A stretch of DNA of 64,000 nt from Changpingibacter yushuensis (GTDB lineage Bacteria > Actinomycetota > Actinomycetes > Actinomycetales > Actinomycetaceae): assembly GCF_014041995.1 (NCBI RefSeq), contig NZ_CP059492.1:1054001-1118000 (forward strand), given 5' to 3'. A program made the position numbers and the translations under genes. Below are positions 1-7,395 of this stretch, in pieces. Below the pieces are notes generated by a model that was given only the letters and a program-made list of their open reading frames with translations, searched no databases and had not been told where the DNA came from. Position 1 is the stretch's first letter, and the number at the start of each line of letters is the position of its first letter.

Positions 1-376
1 GTTTCCTCTAGGCTCAAATAGGAGTCTGCCACGGTAGGTCCTCATCACATCAGGGATAGGTTGCTACCTCTGTAGTGTGCGGATCGTGTGGCATGTGGAC
101 ACGAATGGAGCACAGGCGCTCATTTCCACATTCGACACGCCGAAACGCAAACAGGCACAATTAAGGAACACGATCTTCAATTCTTGTGTTTGCGCTGGTC
201 AGGACCTATATAGGTAAAATCTCCCCATCTCCACGGGAAGCCCCCGGAATCATTGAGATTCCGGGGGTTTCTTCGTTTGTTCAAGCCAGATTGAACACGA
301 CCTACTTCGGCATCTAAGGCTTTGGCCTATAGGGCTCTTCGTGTGGCGTATAGAGGGTATGCGGGCCAGGAACGCC
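1..376. other. Intergenic stretch without a recognisable gene
   Basis: No reading frame here looks coding in length or composition. The only clear element is a strong hairpin terminator near 241-278. The stretch probably holds the downstream end of a transcription unit that lies before the window. Confidence 0.5.
241..278 (+). terminator. Rho-independent terminator
   Basis: A perfect 11-bp stem (CCCCCGGAATC / GATTCCGGGGG) with a 5-nt loop is followed by a T-rich tail (TTTCTTCGTTT). It would end a plus-strand transcript entering from before the window. Confidence 0.85.
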
Positions 377-547
377 TTATGACCGGTGCCCTACATGGCA
401 CCTCCTGTCCCATAGACCGAACCGGGCAAGGTAGGCATCATCGATGGGGGAGTATTCCACCGGCACGGGATGAGGAGCGATGCCATCCTCGACGTCCGTG
501 AGTAGCACGTACGTGGTGCTCTTGAATATGTCGGCGGGCAACTCTCC
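377..547 (-). pseudogene. 3' remnant of an unknown gene cut by an IS3 element
   Basis: Reading the minus strand leftwards from the IS edge gives an open frame of about 56 codons to a TAA at 377-379. The residues look like a real protein (for example TTYVLLTDVEDG and PVEYSPIDDAYLARFGLWDR). There is no start codon on this side because the frame meets the IS end at 548. I do not recognise the family. It has no relation to the Rhs sequence on the other side of the IS. Confidence 0.4.
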
Positions 548-560
548 TGGGCCGCCCCCT

Positions 561-1376
561 TCATTCGGTCCGGACGGTCTGTGAGTCGTCGGTTTCGATT
601 TGATGGGTGCACTTTTGAGCGTGCTCGGCTGGGGGTAGGTAGCCGAGCGAGGAGTGCCGTCGGTGGTGGTTGTAGTCGTCTTTCCAGTCGCCGATCAGGA
701 CCTGGGCGTGTGGCAGCGAGTAGAAGCTGTTGATGTTGAGGCACTCGTCGCGGGTCCGGCTGTTGAACGACTCGACGTACCCGTTGCGCGATGGCGAGCC
801 CGGCGGGATGTAGGACAGTCCGGTGCGGGTGCCGGCCCAGTCGGCCATCGCGTCGCTGATGAACTCCGGCCCGTTGTCGGACCTGAGCACCGCGGGGGCG
901 CCTCTGGTGGCGACGAGGTCCTCGAGGTGGGCGGTGAGCCGGTCGGTGGTGATCGACCGTTCGGTGAGCCCGCCGATGTACTCTCGAGTATGTTCGTCGA
1001 TGATCGAGCAGATCTTGATCGGCCGGCCCTGTTCGTCGGCGTCGAACTGGAAGTCCACTGCCCACACCGCAGTCGGCGCGTCCGCGGTCGGCGCGTCGAT
1101 GGTCGAGGAGCCGACGTGTTTGCGGCGACGCCGCTGCGGGACGCGGAGGCCCTCGTCACGCCAGAGGCGTTGGATCTTCTTGTGGTTCACCACCCGCCCC
1201 TCAGCGCGGGCGTCGTGATACGCGCGCCGGTACCCGTAGCGGGGATGGTTCTTCGCCCAGGCGCGCAGCCAGTTCCGCAGCGCCGGGTCTGGGTCCGCGA
1301 CCGTGTCGGCGTTGAGTGGACGCCGGTATGCGGAGCGTGAGAGCCCGGCCAGACGGCACGCCATCCGCTCGCTCAC
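561..1376 (-). CDS. IS3-family transposase OrfB (DDE integrase domain)
   Basis: This is the catalytic subunit of the IS transposase, which cuts and joins element ends to target DNA. An HTH_21-like region (NHPRYGYRR, about residues 43-51) is followed by an rve integrase core. The DDE residues sit in AVDFQFD, in the SDNGPEF motif and in the ESFNSRTRDECLN helix. The frame stays open upstream of the first ATG: it reads LGPGRRRAAVAHLIRTLQ and merges with the end of orfA through a possible -1 slip at the AGGAAAC stretch. The working protein is therefore probably an OrfAB fusion. Length and motifs appear complete. Confidence 0.9.
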   Translation of the reverse strand: MSERMACRLAGLSRSAYRRPLNADTVADPDPALRNWLRAWAKNHPRYGYRRAYHDARAEGRVVNHKKIQRLWRDEGLRVPQRRRRKHVGSSTIDAPTADAPTAVWAVDFQFDADEQGRPIKICSIIDEHTREYIGGLTERSITTDRLTAHLEDLVATRGAPAVLRSDNGPEFISDAMADWAGTRTGLSYIPPGSPSRNGYVESFNSRTRDECLNINSFYSLPHAQVLIGDWKDDYNHHRRHSSLGYLPPAEHAQKCTHQIETDDSQTVRTE

Positions 1377-1426
1377 CTGCAGTGTCCTGATCAGGTGAGC
1401 GACGGCGGCACGGCGCCTGCCCGGGC

Positions 1427-1714
1427 CTAGAAGTTTCCTTCAGCCAACTCCTTGAGCGCCGCCTTCTCCAGCTCCGCCTCCGCGAGCAACCGCTTCAAGG
1501 TGGCATTCTGCTTTTCGAGTTCCTTGAAGCGCTTCGCGTCGTCGGCCTTGAGGCCGCCGTACTGGTTCCGCCACCGGTAGTAAGTCTGCTCGGATACCCC
1601 AAGCTCCCGACACACCGCCGCGACATCCTGCCCGTCGGCGAACATCCTGTCGGCCTGCCCGAGCTTGCGGACCACCTGCTCCGGGGTGTGACGCTTCCTG
1701 CTGTTGTTCGTCAT
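1427..1714 (-). CDS. IS3-family transposase OrfA (helix-turn-helix)
   Basis: This is the DNA-binding subunit of the same IS. The N-terminal half is a helix-turn-helix of the HTH_Tnp_1 type (TPEQVVRKLGQADRM, then VAAVCRELGVSEQTYYRWR). It is followed by a leucine-zipper-like coiled coil (RFKELEKQNATLKRLLAEAE) used for dimerisation. The Met at 1714 was chosen because family members start just before the TPEQ helix; an upstream in-frame Met at 1750 adds a non-conserved leader. The gene ends at GNF-stop in the -1 overlap with orfB. Confidence 0.85.
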   Translation of the reverse strand: MTNNSRKRHTPEQVVRKLGQADRMFADGQDVAAVCRELGVSEQTYYRWRNQYGGLKADDAKRFKELEKQNATLKRLLAEAELEKAALKELAEGNF

Positions 1715-1797
1715 GATCTGACCAGTCTCCCTGCCCGCAGCCGCGGGCAACAGGACAACTCTCAGAACACCCGGACCTACGAAACGGGGTCAGCCCA

Positions 1798-2412
1798 AGA
1801 GTGATAATCCTGGTTGGGTTTCCACGACAACGAATGAGTCATCGAGCGTGACGCGGTATGTGTCTTCCATTGGTGGAGACCTTGGTGCTTCGATGACTGA
1901 TGGTGTCCTTGTTCTCAACATTGTGGACCCGCTTGGGAACGTGGCGACAACACTGACATCTGAAGGCGACACCCTCACCCCTGGCGAGTTAGGCCAGTGG
2001 GACGAGTACGGCAATAGACTCACTGCACACAGTACCGTGAGTGGACCGCTGACCTATGGATGGCTGGGAGGTAAGGAACGCGCAGTTGATGACACAACTG
2101 GCCTCGTATTGATGGGGTCACGCCTCTACAACTCTGTCACTGGACTGTTTACTTCCGTTGACCCAGTCCCAGGTGGAAACACCACCGAATACGGTTACCC
2201 GCAAGACCCTATCAACACCATGGATCTTGACGGCAACTCGTGGTGGAGTCGCCACTGGAAGAAAGTCGTGGCCGTTGTGGCCGTTGTGGCCGTCGTCGCA
2301 ACAGTGTGTGTGGTTGGAAGCTTCGGATGTGGAGCTGCCCTGGCAACAGGAGCACGATTTGTCGCCGGACGTGCAGCGGCTGCCGCACCTAAGGTACTCA
2401 ACGCAGGCAAAG
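1798..2412 (+). repeat. Direct repeat copy A (Rhs core)
   Basis: About 615 bp is nearly identical to 3496-4110, at a constant offset of 1698 bp. The main internal difference is a short variable patch around 2015-2065. The repeat starts at the IS edge and ends abruptly where the two toxin tips diverge. Confidence 0.95.
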
Positions 2413-2663
2413 CTGCCGGGAAGGCCTTCTACAACACTAAAGTTGGTAAGTTCATCAACAACGGAAACAACGTTCTCCGGATAGGCCCGAAATCGGATGG
2501 GACGTTCCGTGTGAGTATAGGTGCTGCAAAGAATCACTTTAAGGACCTATCCGCGTGGAGGCAAAAGCTTCAGCCATATCATGTCCATATGCAAAAGTCA
2601 GGCGGAGCTATCTATAATCATCGGACTGGTGTTCGGAACCAACTATGGCCACGACCGAGGTAA
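1848..2663 (+). CDS. Orphan Rhs C-terminal module with toxin tip (5' truncated)
   Basis: This is the 3' end of an Rhs/YD-repeat polymorphic toxin gene. The frame remains open upstream to the IS edge at 1797, so the 5' part was lost there and GTG 1848 is only the first possible start. Residues 1-128 are the conserved Rhs core end (YGWLGGKERAVDD, then GSRLYNSVTGLFTSVDPVPGG and EYGYPQDPIN). Residues 139-166 are a hydrophobic segment. The last 83 residues are a variable tip with two conserved His positions (KNHF, HVHM). A related tip sits on the module at 3138. Such tips are usually nucleases or other toxins, but I cannot assign this one. It lacks its own promoter and signal and is probably silent unless recombined. 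Confidence 0.8.
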   Translation: MTRYVSSIGGDLGASMTDGVLVLNIVDPLGNVATTLTSEGDTLTPGELGQWDEYGNRLTAHSTVSGPLTYGWLGGKERAVDDTTGLVLMGSRLYNSVTGLFTSVDPVPGGNTTEYGYPQDPINTMDLDGNSWWSRHWKKVVAVVAVVAVVATVCVVGSFGCGAALATGARFVAGRAAAAAPKVLNAGKAAGKAFYNTKVGKFINNGNNVLRIGPKSDGTFRVSIGAAKNHFKDLSAWRQKLQPYHVHMQKSGGAIYNHRTGVRNQLWPRPR

Positions 2664-2668
2664 GTAAG

Positions 2669-3097
2669 ATGTCGGAGAAGAGCATCGCGATGGCGATAGA
2701 ACTAATGCGGGAGTTTTCCACTGGTATTGAAGGTCTCGTGTTCGAGCTTTCTCTGGAAGAAAATAGTCGTGCTTACATGACGATGTGGGAAGAAAGAGAT
2801 CCGTCTGTATGGTTTTCGATCCGGTACAGGGGTGGTGAGCTTGTCATGTTCGACACGATGAATTGGTTTGGTGATTTCAGGCTATGGGAGAATACCGACA
2901 GTCCAGAGGAGTTGAGAGGTTATCTCAACGAGTTGATAGACGAAGGCCGCGCCTTTCTCGAACAGCGTCCCACTCCCACGGGTCGTTTCTTTCCGAAGAT
3001 CGTATTGAACACCGCCTCAGGGGAAGTCGTCTTGACGCAAAATTTGAACCGGTCATTGCATAACATATTGACTTTTCGTTGGCTAAGAAGGAGATAA
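2669..3097 (+). CDS. Putative immunity protein for the first Rhs tip
   Basis: This is a soluble acidic 142-residue protein. It starts 5 bp after the Rhs stop, and its Shine-Dalgarno (GAGG) lies inside the last codons of the toxin module. The ATG at 2669 fits that site better than the in-frame ATG at 2645. The position directly behind an Rhs tip is where immunity genes occur. The protein is clearly related to the one at 4338-4778: both share an EL.. region and a C-terminal QRPxPTGxFFPKIV block ending in a basic RWLRR/RWIRE tail. No known immunity family is recognised. Neutralisation of the adjacent tip is inferred from position and co-divergence. Confidence 0.7.
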   Translation: MSEKSIAMAIELMREFSTGIEGLVFELSLEENSRAYMTMWEERDPSVWFSIRYRGGELVMFDTMNWFGDFRLWENTDSPEELRGYLNELIDEGRAFLEQRPTPTGRFFPKIVLNTASGEVVLTQNLNRSLHNILTFRWLRRR

Positions 3098-3137
3098 TCT
3101 GTGTCGCCGTTCATGATAGTGACGGCAACATAACATA

Positions 3138-4331
3138 GTGGTCAGTTTCCGATGCGGTTTGTCGTCCAATATTACGGGCACCGGGAAATATGGCACAGTG
3201 ATGAGCATTTTGTCGTCCTGGATCTTTGATGCTGCGAACAGGGTCCAGTCGGGGAGTGATGGGCAGGGTGGGTATGTGTATGACGGGTTGGGCCGCCAAA
3301 CAGTGATCCCAGGCAGTGACACGGTGACAGGTAGCGGAGATCTGTCCATCGCCTATTACGACAATGATCTGGTTGCGTCAACCTCACAAAACGGTGCGAC
3401 GAGCACCTTCACGCTTGACCCGGCAGGAAGGCGGTTGAACCAGACGCTGACCGTATCGGGGGGTCAGACACAACTCGTCCGTCACTATACGGATGAGAGT
3501 GATAATCCTGGTTGGGTTTCCACGACAACGAATGAGTCATCGAGCGTGACGCGGTATGTGTCCTCTATTGGTGGAGACCTTGGTGCTTCGATGACTGATG
3601 GTGTCCTTGTTCTCAACATTGTGGACCCGCTTGGGAACGTGGCGACAACACTGACATCTGAAGGCGATACCCTCACCCCTGGCGAGTTGGGCCAGTGGGA
3701 CGAGTACGGTAACAAGCTCACCACTGGCACCATGAATGGTGGCCCCATCACGTATGGCTGGCTCGGAGGTAAGGAACGCGCAGTTGATGACACAACTGGC
3801 CTCGTATTGATGGGGTCACGCCTCTATAACCCTGTCACTGGTCTGTTTACTTCTGTTGACCCAGTCCCAGGTGGAAACACCACCGAATACGGTTACCCGC
3901 AAGACCCCATCAACAAGATGGATCTTGACAGCAACTCGTGGTGGAGTCGCCACTGGAAGAAAGTCGTGGCCGTTGTGGCCGTTGTGGCCGTCGTCGCAAC
4001 AGTGTGTGTGGTTGGAAGCTTCGGATGTGGAGCTGCCCTGGCAACAGGAGCACGATTTGTCGCCGGACGTGCAGCGGCTGCCGCACCTAAGGTACTCAAC
4101 GCAGGCAAAGTGGTGGGGAAGAAGGCACTGCAGAACAAGCATTGGCGTATCGGAAAGGACGGGATGGGGAACCTCCGTGTGTCGCTTGGTTCGGCACCCA
4201 AACACTACAACAAGCTGAGCGCTGCTCAGAAGAAGTGGCATCCCTATAGTGTTCACATGGAGCGAGGCAAGGGTTTCCTAACGAGAAACAAAGACGTGAG
4301 ACAGTGGCAAATGTGGCCGAGGAGGAAGTAA
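3138..4331 (+). CDS. Second orphan Rhs C-terminal module with toxin tip
   Basis: The 397-residue frame begins abruptly in YD/RHS repeats (FDAANRVQSGSDGQGGYVYDGLGRQ, a typical YD unit) without signal peptide or N-terminal domains. It is an orphan 3' cassette rather than a full Rhs. The core is nearly identical to the first module up to VLNAGK. The last 73 residues (325-397) are a different but related tip. Shared positions include RIG, RVS.G, a His in KHY, LSA, VHM and a final WPR. The first about 25 residues do not resemble Rhs and are probably the junction. Likely expression is by recombination with a complete rhs gene elsewhere, a known behaviour of orphan rhs-CT modules. Confidence 0.8.
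   Translation: MVSFRCGLSSNITGTGKYGTVMSILSSWIFDAANRVQSGSDGQGGYVYDGLGRQTVIPGSDTVTGSGDLSIAYYDNDLVASTSQNGATSTFTLDPAGRRLNQTLTVSGGQTQLVRHYTDESDNPGWVSTTTNESSSVTRYVSSIGGDLGASMTDGVLVLNIVDPLGNVATTLTSEGDTLTPGELGQWDEYGNKLTTGTMNGGPITYGWLGGKERAVDDTTGLVLMGSRLYNPVTGLFTSVDPVPGGNTTEYGYPQDPINKMDLDSNSWWSRHWKKVVAVVAVVAVVATVCVVGSFGCGAALATGARFVAGRAAAAAPKVLNAGKVVGKKALQNKHWRIGKDGMGNLRVSLGSAPKHYNKLSAAQKKWHPYSVHMERGKGFLTRNKDVRQWQMWPRRK
3496..4110 (+). repeat. Direct repeat copy B (Rhs core)
   Basis: This is the partner of 1798-2412. The two copies would support homologous recombination that deletes or swaps the toxin/immunity pair lying between them. Confidence 0.95.
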
Positions 4332-4337
4332 TCGAAT

Positions 4338-4778
4338 ATGAGCGATGTGAATCCGAGAGTAGCGGCGTTGTTTTCCTTCATGGAGGAGGTGGCCCGGGTG
4401 GTAGATGACAATGTGTATGAGGTGTCGGTTGAGTCAGGGGAAGTAATGCTTCGCGGGCACCCTGAGAATTGTTCGGAGATAAGCTTCAGCGTTACGACCG
4501 ATTGTGGCCTGATCAATCAGGTGTGGACGTCTGATGGCTATATGACCGGACGGACTGGTTACGATGATCAGCCCGTTGAAGAGATAGAGGCGTTTATCAG
4601 TGAGCTAGTCGCGATTGGACGGCAGTATCTGATTCAACGCCCGGTTCCAACTGGATTCTTTTTCCCAAAGATTGTCGTACATATGCCACACAGACAAGAA
4701 ACGCTCCGTCGTACATTGTTCGAAGACCTTGGTCGAATTCTTTCGTTGCGGTGGATTAGGGAAGTAAGGGCACGGTGA
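4338..4778 (+). CDS. Putative immunity protein for the second Rhs tip
   Basis: This 146-residue soluble acidic protein starts 6 bp after the Rhs module stop, in the immunity position. It is a paralogue of the protein at 2669-3097, most conserved near the C-terminus (QRPVPTGFFFPKIV, then a LSLRWIRE tail) and divergent in the middle. That is the pattern expected when immunity co-evolves with a changing toxin. No catalytic motif, membrane segment or known family is seen. Confidence 0.7.
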   Translation: MSDVNPRVAALFSFMEEVARVVDDNVYEVSVESGEVMLRGHPENCSEISFSVTTDCGLINQVWTSDGYMTGRTGYDDQPVEEIEAFISELVAIGRQYLIQRPVPTGFFFPKIVVHMPHRQETLRRTLFEDLGRILSLRWIREVRAR

Positions 4779-4836
4779 GCCATTTAGGGAACATCGGTGG
4801 TCTTGGTGGTGCTCTGTTCTTTCACATGCCTGCGGT

Positions 4837-6092
4837 GTGAAGTGCTTTGGGTTTGGTGGAGACTCAGCTCATGTGATTTGGACCAGTTTTTTGGTGCTGG
4901 TTATCCCATTATCCCGGCGTAGAACGACTTCTCGAACTCTGCTGGGGGGCGCATCGCCGAGGTAGCTATGCAGCCGCCTGGTGGTGTGCCAGTGCACCCG
5001 GCCGAGGGTCGCAAGCTCAAGCTTATCAACTGTTTTGCACGGCCCTGATTTCGTGGGTCCGCGTATGAGCTCAGCCTTGTCATACCTATTCACGGTCTCG
5101 GCGAGAGCGTTATCGTAGCTGTCACCAACGGTCCCGATCGAGGGCGTCGCCCCGATTTCTGTGAGGCGTTCACCGTATCGAATCGACGTGAATTGACTGC
5201 CCGCATCGCTGTGACACCGCAACTCTGGAAGTTGGCTACCACGTGACCAACGTGCCATTTTGATCGCATCAAGCACTGTCTCGGTCTTCATGTTCGATGC
5301 GCACCGCCATCCGATGATCGCGCGGTCGAACACGTCGATGATGAAGCACACGTAGGCGACGTCCTGCCAGGTTGGCACGAACGTCACATCGGTAACCCAG
5401 AACGGGTTTGGCGCATCCGAGCTGAACACGCGATTGACCAGGTCAGGATGCCTGGTCGCTGTCTGGTCAGGCTTCGGGGTCGTCACCCGCTTCTCACGAC
5501 ACACCCCATAGGCGGAGTAGTTCGACTCCCAGATTGTATGAAGCTGCGGTGCTACCTCTACATCCTGAACGTGCCGGGCAGAGGCTGGCCTGCCGTTTGC
5601 GGCGTCATACGTTGATGGGGTCGCCTGCACCACGCGGCAGATGCGCTCGACCCCGGAGATGACGGTCAGCAACAACGTCATCTTTGGTGCGGTTGATAAA
5701 GGCCTCTCATTCGTGTGTTGGCGGCCCGACTCCGCCCCGAAGGACGACGCGGCACGTTTCAAGATTTCATTGGCCCGTTTGAGATCCCGATTCTGCTGCT
5801 CAAGTTCCCGCATGCGTGTTTGAACGTCGGTCGTGACCCTACTCTCACGCCGTCGTCGATGTCTGCGTGGCACACCCATGCACACACTGACTCGACTCCG
5901 TAACCGAGATGCTTGGCCACGCGCACAGTCGTTCGTTGGCTCGTGCCGAGCTCGTCGCGAAGGGTACGCACCATCCGGACCGGTGCAGCTTTCTCTTTAC
6001 CGGAGTATCGGCGCCCCTTGTTCACATGCTGTGGCATAGTCCCATTCTCTTTCCAAAGTACGGAGCCTCCAACAAACCCAGGACGCTTCAAC
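4837..6092 (-). mobile_element. Degenerate IS3-family element
   Basis: The element is about 1256 bp. Its imperfect terminal inverted repeats are the left end 4838-4870 (…TTTGGGTTTGGTGGAGACTC…) and the right end 6061-6091, whose reverse complement reads …CTGGGTTTGTTGGAGGCTCC. It encodes a frameshifted OrfA/OrfB transposase of a subgroup different from the element at 548-1797. The two elements therefore do not form a composite transposon in the usual sense. Confidence 0.8.
4869..6037 (-). pseudogene. IS3-family transposase, broken by frameshifts
   Basis: OrfA begins at Met 6037 (MPQHVNKGRRYSGKEKAAPV, then a helix-turn-helix). After about residue 60 the good sequence moves to another frame, with the coiled coil MRELEQQNRDLKRANEILKR near 5800. 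OrfB carries a recognisable DDE core: WVTDVTFVP, then CHSDAGSQF, then GDSYDNALAETVN. Near the 3' end the expected PPAEFEKSFYAG lies in a third frame after a C run, so a single-base indel is likely at about 4947. Several conserved stretches are also shortened. Probably inactive. Confidence 0.75.
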
Positions 6093-6292
6093 CGTCACTT
6101 TCAGTGGTGTTAGATCTGGGACGTACACGATCTCTGCAATCACATGGGGAGAATACCGAGATGGGGTAGACAGACTCCTCTCGTTGCCCGGGCAGGTCTT
6201 ATTGCAGACGTGTGAGAGTTCTCGCCCCGGAGCAAACCTCGTGATCTCCTTATCTCAGTGATGGAGGTGGTTGCGCCGCACACTACTAGGGC

Positions 6293-6424
6293 ATGAACAT
6301 GAGTGCGGGTGACCGTGAGCGCCAAGAGCAGTTCCGTCGTCCGACCGGAGATTATGGAACCCAGCCGGGAGTAAATGCGCCGGGGCCATCAGCCTTGTCC
6401 AAACGCCTGTCCGATATTCCTTAA
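6293..6424 (+). CDS. Small hydrophilic ORF, possibly mobile-element derived
   Basis: A 43-codon frame opens at ATG 6293 and stops at TAA 6422-6424, with a strong terminator 20 bp downstream. The product is polar, with a RRPTGDYGTQPG segment of the kind seen in small phage or integrative-element proteins. No good Shine-Dalgarno sits directly upstream. It could also be the tail of a decayed gene. Confidence 0.35.
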   Translation: MNMSAGDRERQEQFRRPTGDYGTQPGVNAPGPSALSKRLSDIP

Positions 6425-6431
6425 GGACCCA

Positions 6432-6850
6432 TCAACAAGGTAACGGAAGTGTCGAACTCTGACACTTCCCCTTCTTTCGTGCCTCGTCGAGGCTCTCATG
6501 GGTGATCTGGGCGCCGCCGTTGAAGAACCAGGACGCGATGGTCAGCGTCTCGGCTTGGACGAAGATCTTGTTGACGAAGTAGTCGAACAGCAGCTCCCTG
6601 GTCTCTGGCGTGTCCATCGTGGCGTGCGCGAAGTGCTGGTAGATCGCTTCGATGGAGGCCTCGTCCTCGAAGTGCGTTGCTTTGACCCGCTCGGCCTGGA
6701 TCGGGGCGCCATCGAGAACAATGAGGGCGCGCCCGCGGCAGATTCAGCCGATCATGGCGTGGACAAGCCCTGTCATGACATATCCGGCTCGTGCCACGAT
6801 CCGGAAACATGGGCTCTGCGTGAGACCGGCGATAGTGCGTACTAGGCTCC
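6432..6850 (-). pseudogene. Serine-recombinase C-terminal remnant fused to a decayed DUF1206-like start
   Basis: From 6700 leftwards the minus strand reads a good protein tail (DTPETRELLFDYFVNKIFVQ, then LTIASWFFNGG). This resembles the C-terminus of large serine recombinases, where a phenylalanine/valine-rich strand region precedes the end. Upstream in the same frame are a TGA stop and then ARAGYVMTGLVHAMIG, like the first helix of DUF1206 membrane proteins. The stop may replace a Trp. No catalytic resolvase domain remains. The 3' part runs into the terminator hairpin at 6445. Both family names rest on short stretches. Confidence 0.45.
6445..6480 (+). terminator. Rho-independent terminator
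   Basis: A 9-bp perfect stem (GGAAGTGTC / GACACTTCC) with a 7-nt loop is followed by CCTTCTTTCG. It is placed to end the small plus-strand ORF at 6293-6424. Confidence 0.65.
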
Positions 6851-6898
6851 TAGCGTTTCCCATGCGACAAGGCAAAACGGCCGTGAGCCGACATGTCC

Positions 6899-7342
6899 CT
6901 ATCGGGTTGTGAAGCGCTCCCACGATTCGATATCGCCGGGGACAACCGTGAAGAGCGGGTGCGGATCGGCAGGGACCATGAGGGAGGCGATTCTGTCCGC
7001 GTCGTCAGGGTGACGAGTCTGCACTTTTGCGAGGAGGTGGCGGCGTTCGTAGTCGAGCTGTCCTTCGTTGACAGTGAGTTGAATGTCTGGTTCTGCACGG
7101 AGAAGGATCTTCGTTGCATCGAACTTGTACTGCCGGGCCGTGGCCTCTTCTGCGATGTAGCTGAGATAGGTGCCGATTGCGCCCCGCGGGTCCACAGATT
7201 CGCGGAACCGGATGAGCTGAGGATGGTTCGTGTAGCCCTTTGTCTGTCCGTTGAGGACTGCCTGTGCGAGCAGGCCCTCTCGCCACCCGGCCAAAAGGCC
7301 CTGGCGGTCGAGGTAGCGGGGGTGGAGTGACCATATGCGCAT
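6899..7342 (-). CDS. Pyrimidine dimer DNA glycosylase family protein
   Basis: This 147-residue protein of the pyrimidine dimer DNA glycosylase (endonuclease V-type, Pyr_excise) family removes UV-induced cyclobutane dimers by glycosylase/AP-lyase action. The start MRIWSLHPRYLD is the signature N-terminus of bacterial members, so Met 7342 was chosen over an upstream Met at 7396 that would overlap the preceding gene. A conserved KGYTNHPQLIRF block follows. It is the last gene of the minus-strand MarR operon, 53 bp after the DUF1295 stop. Why a DNA-repair enzyme closes a lipid-type operon is unclear. Confidence 0.8.
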   Translation of the reverse strand: MRIWSLHPRYLDRQGLLAGWREGLLAQAVLNGQTKGYTNHPQLIRFRESVDPRGAIGTYLSYIAEEATARQYKFDATKILLRAEPDIQLTVNEGQLDYERRHLLAKVQTRHPDDADRIASLMVPADPHPLFTVVPGDIESWERFTTR

Positions 7343-7395
7343 GGATGTTTCTTTCGACGACGAGGAGGGGCCGGCCGTTGCCAACCCCTCCGTCA

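Larger units (their letters stand above)
548..1797 (-). mobile_element. IS3-family insertion sequence (IS407-like), apparently intact
   Basis: The element is about 1250 bp and reads on the minus strand. Its ends are imperfect inverted repeats: the left end begins TGGGCCGCCCCC and the reverse complement of the right end begins TGGGCTGACCCC, with similarity continuing for roughly 35 bp. Two transposase frames, orfA and orfB, overlap in the -1 arrangement typical of IS3. The right flank is Rhs sequence identical to the second Rhs copy from 3496. The left flank is unrelated, and no 3-4 bp target duplication is visible. This suggests a deletion next to the element after insertion. Confidence 0.85.

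Noticed and set aside
654-1340. Plus-strand 228-codon ORF across the first IS
   Set aside because: It is a mirror frame of transposase OrfB, which carries clear DDE motifs on the other strand.
548-6092. Composite transposon carrying the Rhs modules between two IS3 elements
   Set aside because: The two elements differ in inverted repeats and transposase subgroup, and the right one is frameshifted. They could not mobilise the segment together.
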